NCBI GenBank assembly: GCA_937120475.1
Contig: CAKZJV010000007.1
Coordinates: 760,068-824,067, forward strand
From: an uncultured Cryomorphaceae bacterium
GTDB taxonomy: Bacteria; Bacteroidota; Bacteroidia; Flavobacteriales; Schleiferiaceae
DNA: 64,000 nucleotides
Direction: 5' to 3'
Numbering within the stretch: position 1 is the stretch's first letter; each line of letters starts with the position of its first letter. The notes under the pieces are model-generated. The model saw nothing but the letters and a program-made list of their open reading frames with translations. It was not told where the DNA came from and did no database searches. A program made the position numbers and the translations under genes. Positions 18,711 through 27,520 of the stretch are shown piece after piece.

Positions 18711-19360
18711 TGCTGTTCTCCCTGCTCATAAGCCTTATTCTTGCCCCCTCCTATAGCTGGGATATAAGTGATTACGGGCAATACAACAGCGAGCAGTTCT
18801 TTGCCCGGAGTGATGTAAACACCTCCATTGATCTCAACAAGCTGAACCGGTCCTTGCTGGATGCCGCGGTTTTTTATGCTTCAAACGAGGCGCGGAACAG
18901 GCGCAAAAAGGAAACTCTGAGCTTTAATATCCATCTGCAAAAAGCGGCTATCCAACATTCGGATGATATGGAAAGGGAAGACTTTATCAGTCATCAAAAT
19001 CCCCGTGAGGCCAAATCCAGAACTCCGATGATGCGTATTGAAAATGCCGGAGGCGATTTCAAAGCCACCGCAGAAAATATTGCCCGGGTAAACTTATACC
19101 AGTTGGGCCCCGGTATGGAATACTTTGTAGATAAGAACGGGCGAAAGCTGGACAGCAAGGGACATCCTCTGAAACTTCATACCTACGCTTCCCTGGCCCG
19201 TATGGTGGTAGAAGGGTGGATGAATAGTAAAGGCCACCGCGAAAACTTACTGGGTGATTATGATTTTCTGGGATGTGGGGTTTCCAAACTCACCTGGTCC
19301 GGGCAACAAATGCCCGAAATACTGATCACCCAAAATTTCGGCACAAAAAAATTACCATGA
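18710..19360 (+). CDS. CAP domain (SCP-like) exported protein
   Basis: This 216-residue protein has a signal-peptide-like N terminus and a CAP domain with the conserved pattern HSDDMEREDFISHQNP, ENIARV and VEGWMNSKGHRENLL. CAP proteins are secreted and in bacteria have been linked to proteolysis, lipid binding or adhesion; a specific role cannot be assigned. Its ATG overlaps the stop of the OstA-like gene (TAATG) and its own stop overlaps the next gene (ATGA), so the three form a coupled envelope-related operon. Confidence 0.87.
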   Translation: MLFSLLISLILAPSYSWDISDYGQYNSEQFFARSDVNTSIDLNKLNRSLLDAAVFYASNEARNRRKKETLSFNIHLQKAAIQHSDDMEREDFISHQNPREAKSRTPMMRIENAGGDFKATAENIARVNLYQLGPGMEYFVDKNGRKLDSKGHPLKLHTYASLARMVVEGWMNSKGHRENLLGDYDFLGCGVSKLTWSGQQMPEILITQNFGTKKLP

Positions 19361-20574
19361 AAAAGCAGTTTTACCTATTCTTCGTTTTGTTGATCGGCCA
19401 ACTGGCCCTTGCTCAGGATATTGATTTTGAAGAAGCGGAAGACCTTCTGCAATACCAGGAATGGGTAGAGGAAGCCCGCCAGGATTCCAGCTTATTATTT
19501 GTGGTATTATGGGATAAAAATGACATTGCCTGGCAGCGCATGGAGGCTGAAAATGTTTTTGAAAACACCGCTTTTATTGCCTCGCTCCAATCTTACAAAG
19601 CCCTTCAAATTCCAATTGCTTCCAGCATGGGAGCCCGTTGGGTGCAGTTGTTTCCTGCTAACCAGCTACCGGCCTTTTATTTTTTACAAGGTGACGAATT
19701 ATTGCTGCAAATCCGTAGTGGCTACCAAACGGCTGAACAATTAAGGGAAGCGGCTCAAAAGGCAAGGAGTTTGGCTGGTCGTTATGAAACTCTCAGCAGC
19801 CACTATGGCGATGGCTCCCTTAGTACCTCTCAATGGAAGGATTTATTGTATTTACACAGCCTTAACTTTCCTTTTAACGAAACCCTTAGCCTGGCACTGG
19901 AATTCCTGAACAGCCAAAACCCAAACCAGTTGATGAGCGATGACGTATTACCACTACTGGTAAAATACGGGGTGGACCTGGAAACTCCTTACCCTGAAAA
20001 GGTAATTCAGAACCAAAAGAGTATTAGCGGCAAACTCCCTGATTTTAACTTTAATGATTTTATAGCTTATACCTACAGTTATAACCTTGACCTGGCGGTA
20101 GCCAGTGAAGACAGTGTTTTGCTGAACCGCTTGCTGGAAATAGTTGTACCGCTTAGTAAAGACTCTTTGGTAAAACCCAGCGATTTGCGTTTTGAAACTC
20201 AAAAGCTGTATGCCGAAGAAACCGGGCAATTCTCAATATTGAGGCAGGGAGTGATGGAATATACCGACACCATCCAAAGCGATTCATTGCGGGCCGAAGC
20301 CATTTTTGACTACGCCTTTGCGGTGGCCGATGAATATAATACCAAACCGGCCCTAACAGCCGCCCGCAAGATGGCCGCCAGAGCCAATGTGCTTCATGAA
20401 AGTTTCCGTTACCGGATGCTGGAAGGTTACATGGCCTACCTGCTACAGGATTACGAGGAAGCCGAACGCCTGGTAACCAAGGCGGCCGGCCTTACCAATA
20501 ATCCCAATAACCAGAGAAAGGCCGAAGGCTTAATGCAGATGATCGTGCGGGAAAAAGCGGATAATCGCGACTAA
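19357..20574 (+). CDS. exported thioredoxin-fold protein lacking CxxC
   Basis: This 405-residue protein has a signal peptide (YLFFVLLIGQLALAQ) and an N-terminal thioredoxin-like segment (SSLLFVVLWDKNDIAW, then LPAFYFLQGDELLLQIRSGY with the cis-Pro region), but where the redox CxxC should stand there is KNDIAW, so it is not an active oxidoreductase. The C-terminal half is helical and resembles tetratricopeptide repeats. I chose ATG 19357, which overlaps the stop of the CAP gene. It may be a scaffolding or chaperone protein in the periplasm; this is inference. Confidence 0.75.
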   Translation: MKKQFYLFFVLLIGQLALAQDIDFEEAEDLLQYQEWVEEARQDSSLLFVVLWDKNDIAWQRMEAENVFENTAFIASLQSYKALQIPIASSMGARWVQLFPANQLPAFYFLQGDELLLQIRSGYQTAEQLREAAQKARSLAGRYETLSSHYGDGSLSTSQWKDLLYLHSLNFPFNETLSLALEFLNSQNPNQLMSDDVLPLLVKYGVDLETPYPEKVIQNQKSISGKLPDFNFNDFIAYTYSYNLDLAVASEDSVLLNRLLEIVVPLSKDSLVKPSDLRFETQKLYAEETGQFSILRQGVMEYTDTIQSDSLRAEAIFDYAFAVADEYNTKPALTAARKMAARANVLHESFRYRMLEGYMAYLLQDYEEAERLVTKAAGLTNNPNNQRKAEGLMQMIVREKADNRD

Positions 20575-20575
20575 A

Positions 20576-21193
20576 CTAAAGGTTTAGCCATTCGGGGTTT
20601 TTACCGAATACCTCGCCAAATACGATTTCGTTCAGGGGTTTCCGTTCCCGTTTTTTGAGTTCCGCTTCGTGGTAACGCTCTTCCAATTCCTCCAGCCTTG
20701 ACTCATCCTGGTAGCCTAAAACAAAAAGAGTTACCACATCATACCCCTCGGTATCCACCTCAAAATTTTCAGCTACCGTTTCCGCTTCTATACCCGCCAT
20801 CTGGTGTAAATGTAGTCCTTCGTGGGTAGCTTGTGCGCTCAGGTTGCCCATCGCCAGCCCCAAATCATGCCAGCTATGGTAATTTTTGCTATCATTTTTG
20901 GTGAACCTTTTTTTGGCGAGAGTGGCAATAAGTACCGGAGCGGTCCAGGTCCATTTGCGGTTCCATTTATTGAGGCCTTCGTAAAGCTTATCGTAATGAG
21001 CATCCCCTTTACGGGCTACTATAAAGCGCCAGGGTTGTTCATTCATACTGCTGGCGGCCCAGCGGGCTGCCTCCAGAACGCGCATCAGTTTTTCCTTTTC
21101 CACCTCTTTATCGGCAAAAGCCCTCGGGCTCCAGCGATTTTTAATTTCGGGGATAATAGCATGGTCTGCCTGAGCAGCCTTTTTTTCCAACAT
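20576..21193 (-). CDS. nitroreductase family protein
   Basis: This 205-residue flavoprotein of the nitroreductase fold shows the FMN-binding RWSPRAF near the N terminus, ARWAASSMNEQPWRFIVA in the middle and the C-terminal FVLGYQDE-type segment. Family members reduce nitroaromatics, quinones or enones with NAD(P)H; the natural substrate is unknown. The start codon overlaps the nhaA stop by one base, and the gene ends one base from the convergent thioredoxin-like gene. Confidence 0.9.
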   Translation of the reverse strand: MLEKKAAQADHAIIPEIKNRWSPRAFADKEVEKEKLMRVLEAARWAASSMNEQPWRFIVARKGDAHYDKLYEGLNKWNRKWTWTAPVLIATLAKKRFTKNDSKNYHSWHDLGLAMGNLSAQATHEGLHLHQMAGIEAETVAENFEVDTEGYDVVTLFVLGYQDESRLEELEERYHEAELKKRERKPLNEIVFGEVFGKNPEWLNL

Positions 21194-22527
21194 CAGATTA
21201 CTTCAATTTTGGGATTGGTATAGCGAATAACAAGAAGGCCTATAAAAGCAGCCAGCAGAGAAGCTACCAAGATAGCCGACTTCGCAGCTTCCACATTTTC
21301 TTTACTGTCAAAGGCCAATTCAGAAATAAAAAGAGACATGGTAAAACCAATACCCGCTAATATGGATACTCCATACACTTGCCTCCAGGTACCTCCCTTG
21401 GGAAGTTTGGCAAAGCCCAGTGCCACCAAAATCCGGCTAAAGACACTGATGCCGATAAACTTACCCAACAGCAGGCCCAGTATAATACCCATACTTACCG
21501 GGCTCAGGAGTACCGAAAAAAAGTTATCGCCTATGGTAAGCCCGGCATTGGCAAAAGCAAACAAGGGCATAATGACGTAATAGACCAGGGGGTGCAGGCT
21601 GGTTTCAATCTTTTGGAGGGGTGTACGCGCATCGTCACTGGCAGCTCTTATGCCCTTCAGCATTTTTTCTTCACGGCCGGTATTGAAGGCCATATTGTAG
21701 GTTTCGGACTTTAAATATTTGCGGTATAACCGCTTTAAGCGATCGGTAAACTGATCTTTGGAAATGCGGGTTTTTGCCGGAATGGTAAACGCCAGCAGGA
21801 TACCGGCTATGGTAGGGTGAATACCTGAGTAAAAGAAGGATATCCATATCACCGTTATTCCAACGAAGGAGTAGAAAAATACACTTCTTACACCCAAACG
21901 GTTGGCCCCCATAAGCAGTAGCCAGGCTCCCCCGGCAATAATCAGTTGGTGCGTATCCAGCGATGAGGTATAAAAAATGGCAATCACCAGTACGGCACCT
22001 ATATCATCCACCACTGCCAGGGAGGTTACGAAAACCTTAACGGCCATTGGCACGCGGTTTCGCACAAAACTTATCAATCCCAGAGTAAAGGCTATATCGG
22101 TGGCCATAGGAATACCCCAGCCCTGTGAAACATCAGGAGTGGTGATCAATAAATAAATGGCAGCCGGAAAAATTATACCTCCTAAAGCTGCACCTATGGG
22201 CAATACGGCCTGCTTCCATTCACTGAGCTCACCGGCCAGGAATTCCCTTTTTATTTCCAGACCCACCAGGAAAAAAAATATCGCCATCAAACCGTCATTG
22301 ATAAAATGATGAAGGTCGAGGGTTAAAGTATTTTGCTCGTATTGCAGGGTTAGTTCCTTTTCCCAAAGGTGGTGGTACCACTCGGCTCCCCACGAAGAAT
22401 TGGCCACTATCATGGCTGCCAACGCGGACAGGAATAGCAGGATACCGATGGCCGCATCGTTCTTCACCAGTCTAACAAAAGGTTGCCTTACGTAGTCAAA
22501 AGGGGTTTGGTTTTCTTGCATATCCAT
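21193..22527 (-). CDS. nhaA: Na+/H+ antiporter NhaA
   Basis: NhaA exchanges sodium for protons across the inner membrane, supporting pH and salt homeostasis. The protein of 444 residues has about 12 helices, the FFLVGLEIKREFLAGEL signature and the ion-binding adjacent aspartates in VVDDIGAVLVIAIFY. ATG 22527 is preferred over TTG 22530. It stands in a minus-strand run with topoisomerase IB upstream and the nitroreductase downstream, an arrangement compatible with a general stress operon. Confidence 0.96.
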   Translation of the reverse strand: MDMQENQTPFDYVRQPFVRLVKNDAAIGILLFLSALAAMIVANSSWGAEWYHHLWEKELTLQYEQNTLTLDLHHFINDGLMAIFFFLVGLEIKREFLAGELSEWKQAVLPIGAALGGIIFPAAIYLLITTPDVSQGWGIPMATDIAFTLGLISFVRNRVPMAVKVFVTSLAVVDDIGAVLVIAIFYTSSLDTHQLIIAGGAWLLLMGANRLGVRSVFFYSFVGITVIWISFFYSGIHPTIAGILLAFTIPAKTRISKDQFTDRLKRLYRKYLKSETYNMAFNTGREEKMLKGIRAASDDARTPLQKIETSLHPLVYYVIMPLFAFANAGLTIGDNFFSVLLSPVSMGIILGLLLGKFIGISVFSRILVALGFAKLPKGGTWRQVYGVSILAGIGFTMSLFISELAFDSKENVEAAKSAILVASLLAAFIGLLVIRYTNPKIEVI

Positions 22528-22542
22528 CAAAAGTCTATGCCT

Positions 22543-23553
22543 CTATAAACGGGATAGTATTTCCATAGTTCGGCATTCATACTTCCGGTAAAGGCTGTTT
22601 TTCAAAAAGCGTGATTCGCAGGGTTCCGGTTCAAAGTCTCCGGAAAGTACTTGCTCCAATACTCCAGGATGAATATAGTAATCTCTGCAGATTGACGGGG
22701 TATTGCCTAAACGCTCTGCAACCATTTCCACCAAAACCGCCTGTAACTCCCTGCGGGGATTGGCCTTAACCTCCTGCACCGCTTTTTGGTAATACTTTAC
22801 GGCCAACACGGTTCCCGCCCAGGTGCGAAAGCTGCGAGCCGTAAAATCTGATTGCGAAACATGCTGGATGTAGTGGTTTACCTTGATGGAGGAAGCACTG
22901 ACCGAGGCATTCCCGGTTTTAAAGGAAAAAAGCTCCCAACCGGGAAACTCCGAAATTTCATGGATCAGTTCCACCAATCGTGAGTCGGTAAGGTGAACGT
23001 CCCTTTGTTGCCCGCTTTTTCCGGTGTACTCAAAGTGAAGGTCGGAGTCACCCTCTTTTAAATGCCTTTTGCGCAGGGTGGTGAGGCCGAACGATTGATT
23101 TTTACGGGCATATACCCGGCTGCCTATACGCAGGTGATATTTGTCGAGAATGCGTACCAACAAAGCCAGCAGCTTTTCCTCACTCCATTCAGGCTTGTTC
23201 AGGTGTTTCCTTACCTTCCTACGGACACGAGGTAAACATTGGCCAAAGTGGAGTAATTCCTCAAATTTCAACTGGTTCTTGAAGTCCAGGTAATCAGGAT
23301 GGTAGAGGTATTGAAATTTTCCACTGCCATCGTAACCACTGGCCAGTATATAGGATTTTGGGTCGGTTGATAAACGGACTTCCGTCCAGGTATTAGGCAC
23401 CGGTATGGATGCCACAATTTTTTTAATGCTTTGATTCTTGACCGGTTTTTCAGAGCCATTAAAGTAGCGATAACCCCTACCCTGTTTTTTACGGCTGACA
23501 CGCAAAGAGGAGGGGTCGATACGGTTGAGATGTTCCGGAATCTGGTCGGTCAT
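22543..23553 (-). CDS. DNA topoisomerase IB
   Basis: This poxvirus-type topoisomerase relaxes supercoils by forming a 3'-phosphotyrosyl link. With ATG 23553 as start (a TTG at 23559 is less likely) it has 336 residues. The N-terminal domain includes GRGYRYFNGSE and IPNTW-like strands; the catalytic core has RIGSRVYA, KSGQQRDVHL, FTARSFRTWAGT and the active tyrosine just before IHP in CRDYYIHPGV. It lies eleven bases upstream of nhaA and just downstream of the lipocalin gene, suggesting co-transcription. Confidence 0.93.
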   Translation of the reverse strand: MTDQIPEHLNRIDPSSLRVSRKKQGRGYRYFNGSEKPVKNQSIKKIVASIPVPNTWTEVRLSTDPKSYILASGYDGSGKFQYLYHPDYLDFKNQLKFEELLHFGQCLPRVRRKVRKHLNKPEWSEEKLLALLVRILDKYHLRIGSRVYARKNQSFGLTTLRKRHLKEGDSDLHFEYTGKSGQQRDVHLTDSRLVELIHEISEFPGWELFSFKTGNASVSASSIKVNHYIQHVSQSDFTARSFRTWAGTVLAVKYYQKAVQEVKANPRRELQAVLVEMVAERLGNTPSICRDYYIHPGVLEQVLSGDFEPEPCESRFLKNSLYRKYECRTMEILSRL

Positions 23554-23563
23554 CGTCAACTCT

Positions 23564-24088
23564 TTAGTTGGAACAATCGTGACGGGTAAAAATCAGGTTG
23601 CTGGTATCGAAACCCAATTCTTCAGCCCGGTTCAAATAGTTTTTCACTATCTCGGCCGCGGGTTCGGCCGAACGGCTCAGTATCCACAGCGATTCACGGT
23701 CTGGTGCTCCCACCATGGCATAGCCATAGTCTTCCTCTAATGCCAGCACGTAGTAGTCCCCCTTAAACAAGGGTACAAACTGTACTTTTAGCCTTGTATT
23801 GCGGCTGCCTTTTTCCGGCCGGGCCAGTCCATCCGCCACTTTATACTCACCGGTGCCAGTATCGTAACAGCGGTTTTCAACTTTTAAATGATCTCCTTCG
23901 ATGAGATATAAGGCGGTAGTACATTCACAACCTTCCTGGTATTGCTGCGGTAAATGTGCCACCTCGTACCAAAGTCCGGCATAGCGGTTTAAATCTACAC
24001 TGGCCACAGTGGGGAGGGATTTACCACTGCTACAGGCAGTAATAAATCCGAAGGCAAGCAGAAAGGCTGTGAATGATTTTAATGACAT
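23564..24088 (-). CDS. blc: outer-membrane lipocalin lipoprotein (Blc type)
   Basis: This 174-residue lipoprotein has a signal peptide with lipobox ITAC and a lipocalin barrel. The first signature NRYAGLWYEVAHLP and the later YVLALEEDYGYAMVGAP and LWILSRS segments match bacterial Blc, which binds lysophospholipids or fatty acids and is induced by envelope stress. It lies four bases after csbD and ten bases before the topoisomerase gene, so it is part of a stress-related group. Confidence 0.93.
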   Translation of the reverse strand: MSLKSFTAFLLAFGFITACSSGKSLPTVASVDLNRYAGLWYEVAHLPQQYQEGCECTTALYLIEGDHLKVENRCYDTGTGEYKVADGLARPEKGSRNTRLKVQFVPLFKGDYYVLALEEDYGYAMVGAPDRESLWILSRSAEPAAEIVKNYLNRAEELGFDTSNLIFTRHDCSN

Positions 24089-24091
24089 CCT

Positions 24092-24277
24092 TTACAATGA
24101 ACGTAATTCCTTAATTACTTCATCGCGGCTTTTCCCAAGCTTTTCCTGGAGTTTTCCGATCAACTGATCATCCTTACCTTCCTGGTACTTGAGGTCATCA
24201 TCACTTAGCTCTGCATACTTTTCTTTAAGCTTTCCCTTTACCTGGTTCCACTTTCCTTTTAATTCCAACTTGTCCAT
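24092..24277 (-). CDS. CsbD family stress protein
   Basis: This 61-residue, highly charged helical protein has the CsbD pattern LKGKWNQVKGKLKEKYAELSDDDL followed by GKLQEKLGKSRDEV, quoted in separate parts of one short helix-turn-helix bundle. CsbD-like proteins accumulate under general stress in many bacteria but their biochemical function is not known. It heads the minus-strand group csbD-blc-topoisomerase-nhaA-nitroreductase. Confidence 0.92.
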   Translation of the reverse strand: MDKLELKGKWNQVKGKLKEKYAELSDDDLKYQEGKDDQLIGKLQEKLGKSRDEVIKELRSL

Positions 24278-24431
24278 AACTCGATTTTTATGATTTTAAT
24301 ACATTATTTAAAACCCGCACCGAGCTATTTTGGTTCAGAAAAGATACTAAGTGTCTGATTTTGTTAGGTATTTAAAACAAAATGGAATAACGGACGTTAG
24401 ACTTATAAATGAATTTTGTGTTAATGATTTG

Positions 24432-24458
24432 AAAGGAGGTTCATACCTCCTTTTTTTT
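24432..24458 (+). terminator. plus-strand terminator hairpin with no upstream gene
   Basis: AAAGGAGGT and ACCTCCTTT pair around a TCAT loop and are followed by a T run to 24458 on the plus strand only. The genes on both sides are on the minus strand, so the hairpin would stop a plus-strand RNA from the 24278-24430 gap or antisense transcription entering the next gene. It overlaps the last codons of the small membrane protein gene. Confidence 0.6.
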
Positions 24459-24656
24459 GGGGTACAACCGAAAAACATTGATCACGATAAGATATAAAGC
24501 TGCAGTAACGCCAGCCAGTAATTTTATCCAGGCCAGCCACTCCCCCTCTTGTATAGGAGCATACTCAAAAGTCATTATCACGTAAAAAACAAGTACAGCT
24601 ACCGTAAGTAGAAGGTAATCGCTCCCGTTTTTTTTAAATATCCCGCTCCTTTTCAC
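24441..24656 (-). CDS. small two-helix membrane protein
   Basis: This 71-residue protein has two predicted transmembrane helices (YLLLTVAVLVFYVIMTF and LLAGVTAALYLIVINVF) with a short polar loop and a basic C terminus (YPKKKEV). I do not recognise a family. It overlaps the DUF4442 gene upstream by four bases, so the two are likely translated together, and its 3' end contains a palindrome that acts as a terminator on the other strand. Confidence 0.65.
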   Translation of the reverse strand: MKRSGIFKKNGSDYLLLTVAVLVFYVIMTFEYAPIQEGEWLAWIKLLAGVTAALYLIVINVFRLYPKKKEV

Positions 24657-25156
24657 CGGGTTTTTACTTTTTGCCAGTTCTTAATTTGCCAGTGTGCCGT
24701 GCCGGTAGCCAGGTGATTTCCCTCCGTATCATGAATTTTAACCTCACAAGGTAGTACTATGGAATCCTGGTTTTGCAGTGGTGTTATTACCTTCTTCTCA
24801 AGCCATAGTTCATCAATGGTGAATTCGGAAACCGCATCCATTTTGCCCTGGTAATGATACTCCACCTCCAGCTTTTGCAGGATAAGCCGGTACTTTTTGG
24901 GGTTGAGCCGTATTACGAGCAAAAAGCCAGAACTCACCTCAGCTAAAGTTGCCAGCGCACAAGCATGCAACCCTTTGAGGTGATTGAGATTCCGCTTGCG
25001 GTAAGGCAATATCACCTGGAGCTGCTCTTGACTAACCGCCTTAATTTTAAAGCGATGGGGTTTATTGAAGGGAACCATACGGTTAAGGCTCCAACTCAGT
25101 ATCCTGCGGTATAAAGACGATTTTTCCGCTTTTTGCACTAAACCCGCTAAATCCAT
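24653..25156 (-). CDS. DUF4442 hotdog-fold protein
   Basis: This 167-residue cytosolic protein matches the DUF4442 group of the thioesterase-like hotdog superfamily: a central helix HLKGLHACALATLAEVSSGFL followed by strands such as RLILQKLEVEYHYQGKMD, quoted only in part. An acyl-CoA thioesterase activity is suggested by the fold but not shown by a catalytic motif. It is coupled to the small membrane protein gene by a four-base overlap. Confidence 0.82.
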   Translation of the reverse strand: MDLAGLVQKAEKSSLYRRILSWSLNRMVPFNKPHRFKIKAVSQEQLQVILPYRKRNLNHLKGLHACALATLAEVSSGFLLVIRLNPKKYRLILQKLEVEYHYQGKMDAVSEFTIDELWLEKKVITPLQNQDSIVLPCEVKIHDTEGNHLATGTAHWQIKNWQKVKTR

Positions 25157-25282
25157 ACCTGTAAAGCTCCTGATTATTATTGAGAATCAAACGACCTCCG
25201 GAAAAATACTTTAGCCTTTGCCCTTCCATACGGTCCATTCTTCCCGGGGAAAGGTAAACCGGCTATATCGCTTAACGCTCCT

Positions 25283-26074
25283 TTATGCCAGTAAAAGGGT
25301 ATCTTGTTTCAACATTTTAACCATAGCATAGTAAAGTTGAGGGTTATGCTTAAAAATGCTTTGCGGACGCTCAAAGAAGTGTTCCACGCTAACGGCAAAA
25401 AATTCATGAATGTTGGCCGCTCCGTATTTCCTGAAAATACTTTTCCCTTCTTCAATAAGGCGCATCTCCTTTTGGGCGTAATATTCAAAGGCCTCTAATA
25501 CCGAAGGTTCAATAAAATCGAATTCTTCATTTCCAATGGCATTCTCCAGTCTCAAGGCATGCGCCATTTCGTGCAAACCCAGGTTCTTACCATCTTCCTC
25601 ATCCTGGTAACCTTCTTTAAAATTTTGCCAGCTCAAAACAATTATTCCGGCTTGGTTAACCTCGCCCTGGTGGTACTTGCGGGTAATCAACGAATAGTAA
25701 TCATCCGGATAAACCAGTATGCGCTTAAAGTGGGAGAAATTGAGATGCCTGAAACCAAAGGTGAGTTGTATGGCAGAAGCTGCAATCATAATTTTCATGT
25801 GGTCACTCACGTGGGTATAACCCCTCGGAATAAATTCTTTGGCAGCGATAAATTTCTGAACATGGGTCACAAAACGTTTTTGATCCTGCTTATCCAGCCT
25901 TTGGTAATAACTAAAGTATTCTTTTAGCTCCTGGGCCAATGTGAAGCGGGAAACAGATTTAACATCCGGCTTTTCAATAATAAGCCCGGAGTGTATTGGT
26001 GAATGGGTATTCAGAGTTTTGCGAAGTACCCAAAATAAGGTTATAAGGCCCATGAGCACCCAAGCCTCGGTCAT
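25283..26074 (-). CDS. MtfA-like zinc metallopeptidase (M90 family)
   Basis: This 263-residue protein carries the gluzincin motif HEMAH (His168 to His172) in GLHEMAHALRLE, with a downstream Glu in the FAVSVEHFFERP helix as the likely third ligand, as in MtfA, the regulator of glucose uptake in Escherichia coli. Unlike MtfA it has an N-terminal hydrophobic segment (AWVLMGLITLFWVL), so it may be membrane-anchored. It diverges from the DEAD-box gene and its target here is unknown. Confidence 0.88.
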   Translation of the reverse strand: MTEAWVLMGLITLFWVLRKTLNTHSPIHSGLIIEKPDVKSVSRFTLAQELKEYFSYYQRLDKQDQKRFVTHVQKFIAAKEFIPRGYTHVSDHMKIMIAASAIQLTFGFRHLNFSHFKRILVYPDDYYSLITRKYHQGEVNQAGIIVLSWQNFKEGYQDEEDGKNLGLHEMAHALRLENAIGNEEFDFIEPSVLEAFEYYAQKEMRLIEEGKSIFRKYGAANIHEFFAVSVEHFFERPQSIFKHNPQLYYAMVKMLKQDTLLLA

Positions 26075-26247
26075 ACTTGTTAAGGAATTTTAAGGGCGGT
26101 AAGATAGCGGCATTTTTGAGAATTGTAAAAGCAGATTTGTCAAAAGCACTGAATACTCGAAAATTGGGTCATAATGATTTTTATATTTACACCCATCTTT
26201 TTACTGCACCTATGGTGGTTATCCCACCTCTTAAGTCTGTTTATCCT

Positions 26248-27510
26248 ATGAAGTTTACTGAGTTTGGCCTGAATGAAATGCTGCTGGAAGCCATCGGCTA
26301 CATGAATTTTGAAAAGGCTACCGAAATACAAGAAAAAGCAATTCCCATCATTATGCAGGGGAAGGACCTCATTGGCTGTGCACAAACCGGAACCGGAAAA
26401 ACCGCAGCTTTTGTACTTCCTACCCTGCACCAGATAGCGGAAGAAGACCATGACGGTATCCACACCCTCATCTTGGTGCCAACCCGGGAGCTGGCTATAC
26501 AAATAGATCAGCAAATACAAGGTTTGGCCTATTTTACCAACGCTGAATGCACCGCTGTTTATGGGGGTGGTGACGGGGTAAGCTGGGAACAGGAGCGCAG
26601 GGCTCTTTCCCAGGGGGCCGATGTGATTATCGCTACGCCCGGTCGGTTGATCTCGCACCTCAACAATGGCTACGTAAAGTTTGAAACCGTGCGCCACCTT
26701 ATACTGGATGAGGCCGACCGTATGTTGGACATCGGCTTTTATGACGACATTATTAAAATTATCGGTTACCTTCCTAAAAAGCGGCAAAGCCTGATGTTCA
26801 GTGCTACGATGGCACCCAAAATCCGTAAGCTGGCCCAGCAGATACTGCAACAGCCGGAAGAGATAAATATTGCAGTTTCCAAGCCGGCCGAGGGGGTTAC
26901 CCAAATGGTTTACATGGCCCATGAGGAGCAAAAGACCCCACTTATCAAACATCTGCTTAAGGACAAGGACAATTTTAAGAGTATCATTATTTTTTGCTCA
27001 ACCCGCAGGAAGGTGGAACAACTGGCCCGTAACCTCAAGAGAGCCAATTACAACGCCCGCGGTATTTCCTCCGATTATGAGCAGGAAGAACGGGAGGCCG
27101 TTTTACTGAATTTTAAATCCCGCAAAACTCGCATTTTAGTGGCTACGGACGTATTGAGCCGGGGAATTGATATTAAAGACATTAACCTGGTTATCAACTA
27201 TGATGTACCGGGTGATGCTGAAGATTATGTGCACCGCATTGGCCGTACGGCACGAGCCGAAACCAAGGGAATGGCGATCACTTTCGTCAACAGTGATGAT
27301 ATGTATAAATTTCACCGCATTGAAAAGCTGATTGAAAGGGAATTGGAAAAGCTGGCACCCCCTACCGAACTGGGAGAGGGCCCGCAATGGCAAACGCCCA
27401 GCCCAAAAGGCCGCAATAGAAAAGGGCGAAAGCCGGGTTTCAAGAAGAAAAGAAACTTTAAAGGCCCCAGGAAGAGCTCTGGAGGTACCGATACCAAAAC
27501 AAAATCCTGA
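26248..27510 (+). CDS. DEAD-box RNA helicase
   Basis: This 420-residue ATP-dependent RNA helicase has the Q motif, Walker A AQTGTGKT (residues 45-52), PTRELAIQ, DEAD in ILDEADRMLD, SAT, and the domain-2 motifs ATDVLSRGIDI and HRIGRTARA. The C terminus is a basic Lys/Arg/Gly-rich tail typical of RhlE-like helicases acting on ribosomes or mRNA decay. I chose ATG 26248 because the longer frame upstream gives a leader unlike the family. TATATTTA at 26182 is one base off the -7 consensus. Confidence 0.93.
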   Translation: MKFTEFGLNEMLLEAIGYMNFEKATEIQEKAIPIIMQGKDLIGCAQTGTGKTAAFVLPTLHQIAEEDHDGIHTLILVPTRELAIQIDQQIQGLAYFTNAECTAVYGGGDGVSWEQERRALSQGADVIIATPGRLISHLNNGYVKFETVRHLILDEADRMLDIGFYDDIIKIIGYLPKKRQSLMFSATMAPKIRKLAQQILQQPEEINIAVSKPAEGVTQMVYMAHEEQKTPLIKHLLKDKDNFKSIIIFCSTRRKVEQLARNLKRANYNARGISSDYEQEEREAVLLNFKSRKTRILVATDVLSRGIDIKDINLVINYDVPGDAEDYVHRIGRTARAETKGMAITFVNSDDMYKFHRIEKLIERELEKLAPPTELGEGPQWQTPSPKGRNRKGRKPGFKKKRNFKGPRKSSGGTDTKTKS

Positions 27511-27520
27511 TTGAAACAAT

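Noticed and set aside
26140-26952. 270-codon minus-strand frame opposite the DEAD-box helicase gene
   Set aside because: It is antisense to an unmistakable helicase and its translation has no recognisable motifs.
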